From positions 1 to 17,366 of the forward strand of contig CBESOB010000035.1 of assembly GCA_965530995.1 (NCBI GenBank): a stretch of DNA of 17,366 nt. The letters run 5' to 3'. The notes below the pieces were generated by a model. The model worked only from the letters and a program-made list of their open reading frames with translations, made no database searches and was not told the origin of the DNA. Origin of the DNA: JABABD01 sp965530995 (GTDB lineage Bacteria; Bacteroidota; Bacteroidia; Flavobacteriales; Flavobacteriaceae). Position numbers and translations under genes: made by a program. Below are positions 14,480-17,366 of the stretch, in pieces; position 1 is the first letter of the stretch, and each line of letters opens with the position of its first letter.

Positions 14480-16863
14480 TCTGTAAAATCCTTGTCAATT
14501 GTAAACGTGTTGCCCCCATTTACTTTTGCATCTTCAAAAGAGATTACTTCTCTATCTATCTGCAGCTTCGATATTTTAAATGGAATGCCATGAAGATTCA
14601 GTTTAAACTTTGTGTATGATGTATTGTATTTCCCAGCCTTATGTTGTTGTATTATAAGCTCATTAGATTTACCGGTCAACTTGAAAGTTCTTAAACTATA
14701 TCTCCCTTTAGTATAATCATAGCCATCGTGTGCATCATCAAAAAGCAGTGAGTTTTCCTTACCTTTTTTATAATAAACGTCCAATGTGATTTCATCAAAC
14801 TCTTTTTCATCAACAAATTGCTGAATAGGATACTTGGGTATGATAGCGCCTTCCTTCACGAAAATCGGCAAACTATCAATATCAGCATCTACCCACATTT
14901 CTTGACCACCCTTTACAAGCTTGTTGCTCCAGTAATTATACCAGTTGCCTTTTGGTAAATAAAGACGCCTTCCTTTAGAATTAGGCTCAATGATGGGGCA
15001 TACGAATATTTTGTCACCAAAAATAAATTCGTCTGTTCTATAATGGGTTTGTACGTCTTCTTGGTCATATAGAACCAAAGATTTTATCATGGGTATTCCT
15101 TCATCAAGATACTGCCAAAACGACGTGTACAGGTATGGTAGTAACTGATAACGAAGTTCAATGAATTTTTTAACGATTCCGGTAATTTCATCACCAAACA
15201 TCCATGGTTCTTGTTCCCCATGATCACCTGAAGAATGCGTCCTACAGAATGGATGGAAAACACCCAATTGAATCCATCTTGCAAATAATTCGCCATCCGG
15301 TTGCTCGGCAAATCCACCAATATCGCTTCCTGCAAATGAGAACCCAGACATAGCCATGCGTTGTGCTTGCACATTGGCAATCCAAAGATGCTCCCATGTA
15401 GCAACGTTGTCACCAGTCCAGCTAGACGTGTATCGTTGGGTGCCAGAATAAGCTGCTCTAGTAATGACAAAAGGACGTTTAGGATAAGCGAACTTTTTCA
15501 GGCCTTGATATGTGGCCCTGGCCATTTGCATACCGTATACATTATGCGCTTTTCTATGGCTACAATAATTACCGTCATAATTATGACGAACATCATCAGG
15601 GAATGTCTTGTTTGGCACTTCCATAACCGCTGGCTCGTTCATGTCGTTCCAGACTCCGCGAACACCAGTATCTTCTATAAGTTCTTTAAATAGACCCGAC
15701 CACCAATCACGAACTTCAGGATTGGTAAAATCCGGAAAATAACACTCTCCAGGCCAGACCTTACCTTTCATATAAGGGCCATCAGCACGCTTACAGAAGT
15801 AATCTTTATCAAGTGCTTCTTTAAATACAGAGTATTCATTATCTATTTTGATACCTGGATCAATGATCACGACAGTTTTGAATCCATCATCAGATAGTTC
15901 TTTTACCATACGTTTTGGGTCTGGAAAGTACTTTTTATTCCAAGTAAAACACCTAAAGCCTTCCATATAATCTATATCTAAATATATAGCATCACAGGGT
16001 ATTTGTAACTCCCTGAATTTAGAGGTTACTTCTTTTACTTTTGATTCAGGGTAATAACTCCACTTGCACTGATGATATCCCAATGCCCACATTGGCGGTA
16101 ATTGATGTGGCTTTCCTGTAAGATCAGTATAATTTGCAACTACATCCGACATTTTGGGACCATAAATAAAATAGTAGTTCATTTCGCCTCCTTGTGCCCA
16201 GAAACTTGTCACCGTTTTACGTTCGTGCGCGAAATCGAAGAACGAACGAAATGTATTGTCGAAAAATATACCGTACGCTTTTTTGTGGTGCAGCCCTGTG
16301 TAAAAAGGAATGGTTTTATAAATGGGGTCTGTGTCTTTTCCATAAGCATAAGAATCGGTTACCCAATTTTCAAAACGCTTGCCTTTTAAGTTTAAGTGAA
16401 CAGGTTTGTCACCAAGCCCGTAGTAACTTTCACCGTCGAAGGTGGTTTTACTCATTTTCACGATGTTACCACCATATTGATAGCTTTCCTCCCAATGAAA
16501 CCCTAATTCGTCTTGATTAATAAGTGTTTTGTCCGCAGCATCATAAAGCGATACTCTTAAATCTAGTTTTTCAACATGACAAATCAACTTTTGAGTGGTT
16601 ATTATATAACGCTCTTCTTCTTCGGTAATTTCTAAATGGTTATATCCTGTGCTAGCATATTGGGTTATGGCATAGGAGAAATCTTTATCAAAATTTAAAG
16701 TGGTTGAATACCGAAACCTAATAACACTATCCCTTAAGACGGTTAGTTCGAGCACCACATTATTGGCAGTCTCAAAGCGTAAGGTGTCAATGTTTTTTTT
16801 ATATGAAGTTATTTGCGAAGGGACTTGATTCCCTTTGTATTCTAGTTCTGTATTGGTAATCAT
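14464..16863 (-). CDS. Glycoside hydrolase family 31 alpha-glucosidase
   Basis: This is a retaining alpha-glucosidase that releases glucose from the non-reducing ends of alpha-glucans or maltodextrins. It has 799 residues and no signal peptide, so it acts in the cytoplasm. An N-terminal beta-sandwich (about 25-235) contains YYGLGDKPVHLNLKGKRFE (148-166). The (beta/alpha)8 barrel begins near 255 (PPMWALGYHQCKWSYYPE) and holds DIDYMEGF (296-303), the nucleophile Asp407 in WNDMNEP, the acid/base Asp485 in SWTGDN, AGSDIGGF (511-518) and the substrate-contacting RTHS at 541-544. Beta domains fill the C-terminus to 799. The gene follows glgB on the same strand after 148 bp, placing it in a glycogen or maltodextrin locus. 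It probably has its own promoter in that gap (TTTG-N20-TACGTTTC). The start at 16863 gives MITNTELEYKGNQVPSQI; no better start is visible. Confidence 0.95.
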   Translation of the reverse strand: MITNTELEYKGNQVPSQITSYKKNIDTLRFETANNVVLELTVLRDSVIRFRYSTTLNFDKDFSYAITQYASTGYNHLEITEEEERYIITTQKLICHVEKLDLRVSLYDAADKTLINQDELGFHWEESYQYGGNIVKMSKTTFDGESYYGLGDKPVHLNLKGKRFENWVTDSYAYGKDTDPIYKTIPFYTGLHHKKAYGIFFDNTFRSFFDFAHERKTVTSFWAQGGEMNYYFIYGPKMSDVVANYTDLTGKPHQLPPMWALGYHQCKWSYYPESKVKEVTSKFRELQIPCDAIYLDIDYMEGFRCFTWNKKYFPDPKRMVKELSDDGFKTVVIIDPGIKIDNEYSVFKEALDKDYFCKRADGPYMKGKVWPGECYFPDFTNPEVRDWWSGLFKELIEDTGVRGVWNDMNEPAVMEVPNKTFPDDVRHNYDGNYCSHRKAHNVYGMQMARATYQGLKKFAYPKRPFVITRAAYSGTQRYTSSWTGDNVATWEHLWIANVQAQRMAMSGFSFAGSDIGGFAEQPDGELFARWIQLGVFHPFCRTHSSGDHGEQEPWMFGDEITGIVKKFIELRYQLLPYLYTSFWQYLDEGIPMIKSLVLYDQEDVQTHYRTDEFIFGDKIFVCPIIEPNSKGRRLYLPKGNWYNYWSNKLVKGGQEMWVDADIDSLPIFVKEGAIIPKYPIQQFVDEKEFDEITLDVYYKKGKENSLLFDDAHDGYDYTKGRYSLRTFKLTGKSNELIIQQHKAGKYNTSYTKFKLNLHGIPFKISKLQIDREVISFEDAKVNGGNTFTIDKDFTELHIM

Positions 16864-16878
16864 AAAAATTTCTTTTTC

Positions 16879-16910
16879 GAAACGTAAAAAAAAGCAATTG
16901 TTTATTCAAA
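16879..16910 (-). promoter_or_regulatory. Bacteroidota-type promoter candidate for the GH31 gene
   Basis: On the minus strand TTTG (16910-16907) is followed after 20 bases by TACGTTTC (16886-16879). This is seven of eight in the TAnnTTTG -7 box, with spacing inside the usual 17-23 range. The ATG at 16863 is 15 bases past the box, so the leader would be very short. No Shine-Dalgarno is visible, as is common in the phylum. Confidence 0.4.
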
Positions 16911-16934
16911 TAAAACATTATGAAGACAAGTTTT

Positions 16935-16999
16935 GCGAATTCTTATTAACTATAACGTTTTCGAATAGCGTATTAAATGAATTCATAGAAATTCGCTAT
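16935..16999. repeat. Nested inverted repeats in the glgB-GH31 intergenic gap
   Basis: ATAGCG (16965-16970) pairs with CGCTAT (16994-16999), enclosing the perfect ten-base palindrome ATGAATTCAT (16977-16986). GCGAATT (16935-16941) also pairs with AATTCGC (16990-16996). A near-symmetric ATAACGTTTT (16952-16961) resembles the CG-centred half-symmetric operators of LacI-family regulators, which often control maltodextrin genes. No T-run is present, so a terminator is less likely than a binding site. AT-rich chance dyads cannot be excluded. Confidence 0.3.
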
Positions 17000-17011
17000 A
17001 ATATCAAGTAA

Positions 17012-17366
17012 TTATTTTTTTGTTCTTACGTATTTAAGAACAATCATTCCTAAAGGCGGTATTGTTATTTCAGTAGATAAAGACCTAGAATGATGTTCTA
17101 TTTTTTCTGCAGACACATTCGCGTTTTTATAATCTCCAGAGCCATAGTATTTTTTCAGGTCGCTGTTAAATATTTCTTTTAATTTCCCCGTTTTAGGCAA
17201 TCCAATTCGATAATTTTCTCGAGGTATAGGGGTCATATTGCAAGCAATAATAAGGTCATCTGAAGCTTTATTTCCTTTTCTCATGAAAACTAAAACTGAA
17301 TTAGAAGCATCTCCATAATCGATCCATTCAAACCCTTCTGCACTAAATTGCTTTTGATGCATGGCA
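17012..17366 (-). CDS. glgB: 1,4-alpha-glucan branching enzyme, C-terminal end (5' part outside window)
   Basis: Only the last 118 or so codons lie in the window; the frame is open to the right edge, with the codon before the in-frame Met being GCC (Ala). That Met is therefore internal and not a start. The segment is the C-terminal beta domain of GlgB, which transfers alpha-1,4 chains to form alpha-1,6 branches in glycogen. It shows the family strings GFEWIDYGD, SVLVFMRKG, IIACNMTPIPRENYRIG and EIFNSDLKKYYGSG, and ends in LGMIVLKY, the usual final strand. The catalytic barrel would be off-window to the right. The GH31 alpha-glucosidase lies downstream on the same strand, so the locus probably continues with other glycogen genes beyond 17366. 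Confidence 0.93.
   Translation of the reverse strand, partial: AMHQKQFSAEGFEWIDYGDASNSVLVFMRKGNKASDDLIIACNMTPIPRENYRIGLPKTGKLKEIFNSDLKKYYGSGDYKNANVSAEKIEHHSRSLSTEITIPPLGMIVLKYVRTKK

Noticed and set aside
15087..15470. Minus-strand open frame of 127 codons within the GH31 gene
   Set aside because: It is a shadow frame over the conserved catalytic barrel; the translated product has no recognisable motif.

Overview
The window looks like a chromosomal segment of a marine-type member of the Flavobacteriaceae (Bacteroidota). The pointers are AT-rich coding DNA, lipoprotein-type signal peptides on the exported proteases, weak or absent Shine-Dalgarno sequences, TAnnTTTG-like promoter elements, rnpA directly followed by an S41 C-terminal processing protease, and a glgB/GH31 alpha-glucosidase pair. 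Family assignments come from motifs read by eye. No database search was run, and genus-level placement is not possible.

Layout. 1-603 (minus) is the 5' part of an exported protein that runs off the left edge. It begins like a flavobacterial OmpA-family protein and then reads in frame into what looks like a second, separate signal peptide. A near-consensus sigma-54 type promoter lies just upstream. 693-2715 (minus) is an rnpA / S41 protease operon. 2828-5890 (plus) is a two-gene operon: a GCS2-type carboxylate-amine ligase fused to two CBS domains, then an AstE/aspartoacylase-like M14 zinc hydrolase. It meets head-on, 7 bp apart, a minus-strand operon (5898-10230) of a metallo-beta-lactamase-fold hydrolase, a subtilisin-family lipoprotein protease and an M1-family aminopeptidase-like lipoprotein. 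Facing terminator-like hairpins sit at that junction.

10267-14448 (plus) holds two multi-domain transporters: an APC-superfamily amino-acid permease with two C-terminal universal-stress-protein domains, and a CPA1-type cation/proton antiporter with a C-terminal RCK/TrkA-N-like domain. 14464-17366 (minus) holds a cytoplasmic GH31 alpha-glucosidase and the C-terminal end of the glycogen branching enzyme glgB, which enters from the right edge. This is one end of a glycogen/maltodextrin locus.

Most of the window is ordinary flavobacterial housekeeping and accessory content. The items most worth a second look are the chimeric N-terminus with its sigma-54-like promoter, and the nucleotide-sensor-fused ligase paired with a zinc amidohydrolase, whose substrate cannot be read from sequence. 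No RNA genes, CRISPR arrays, insertion sequences or integrase genes were seen. There is no gene-free stretch longer than 300 bases.
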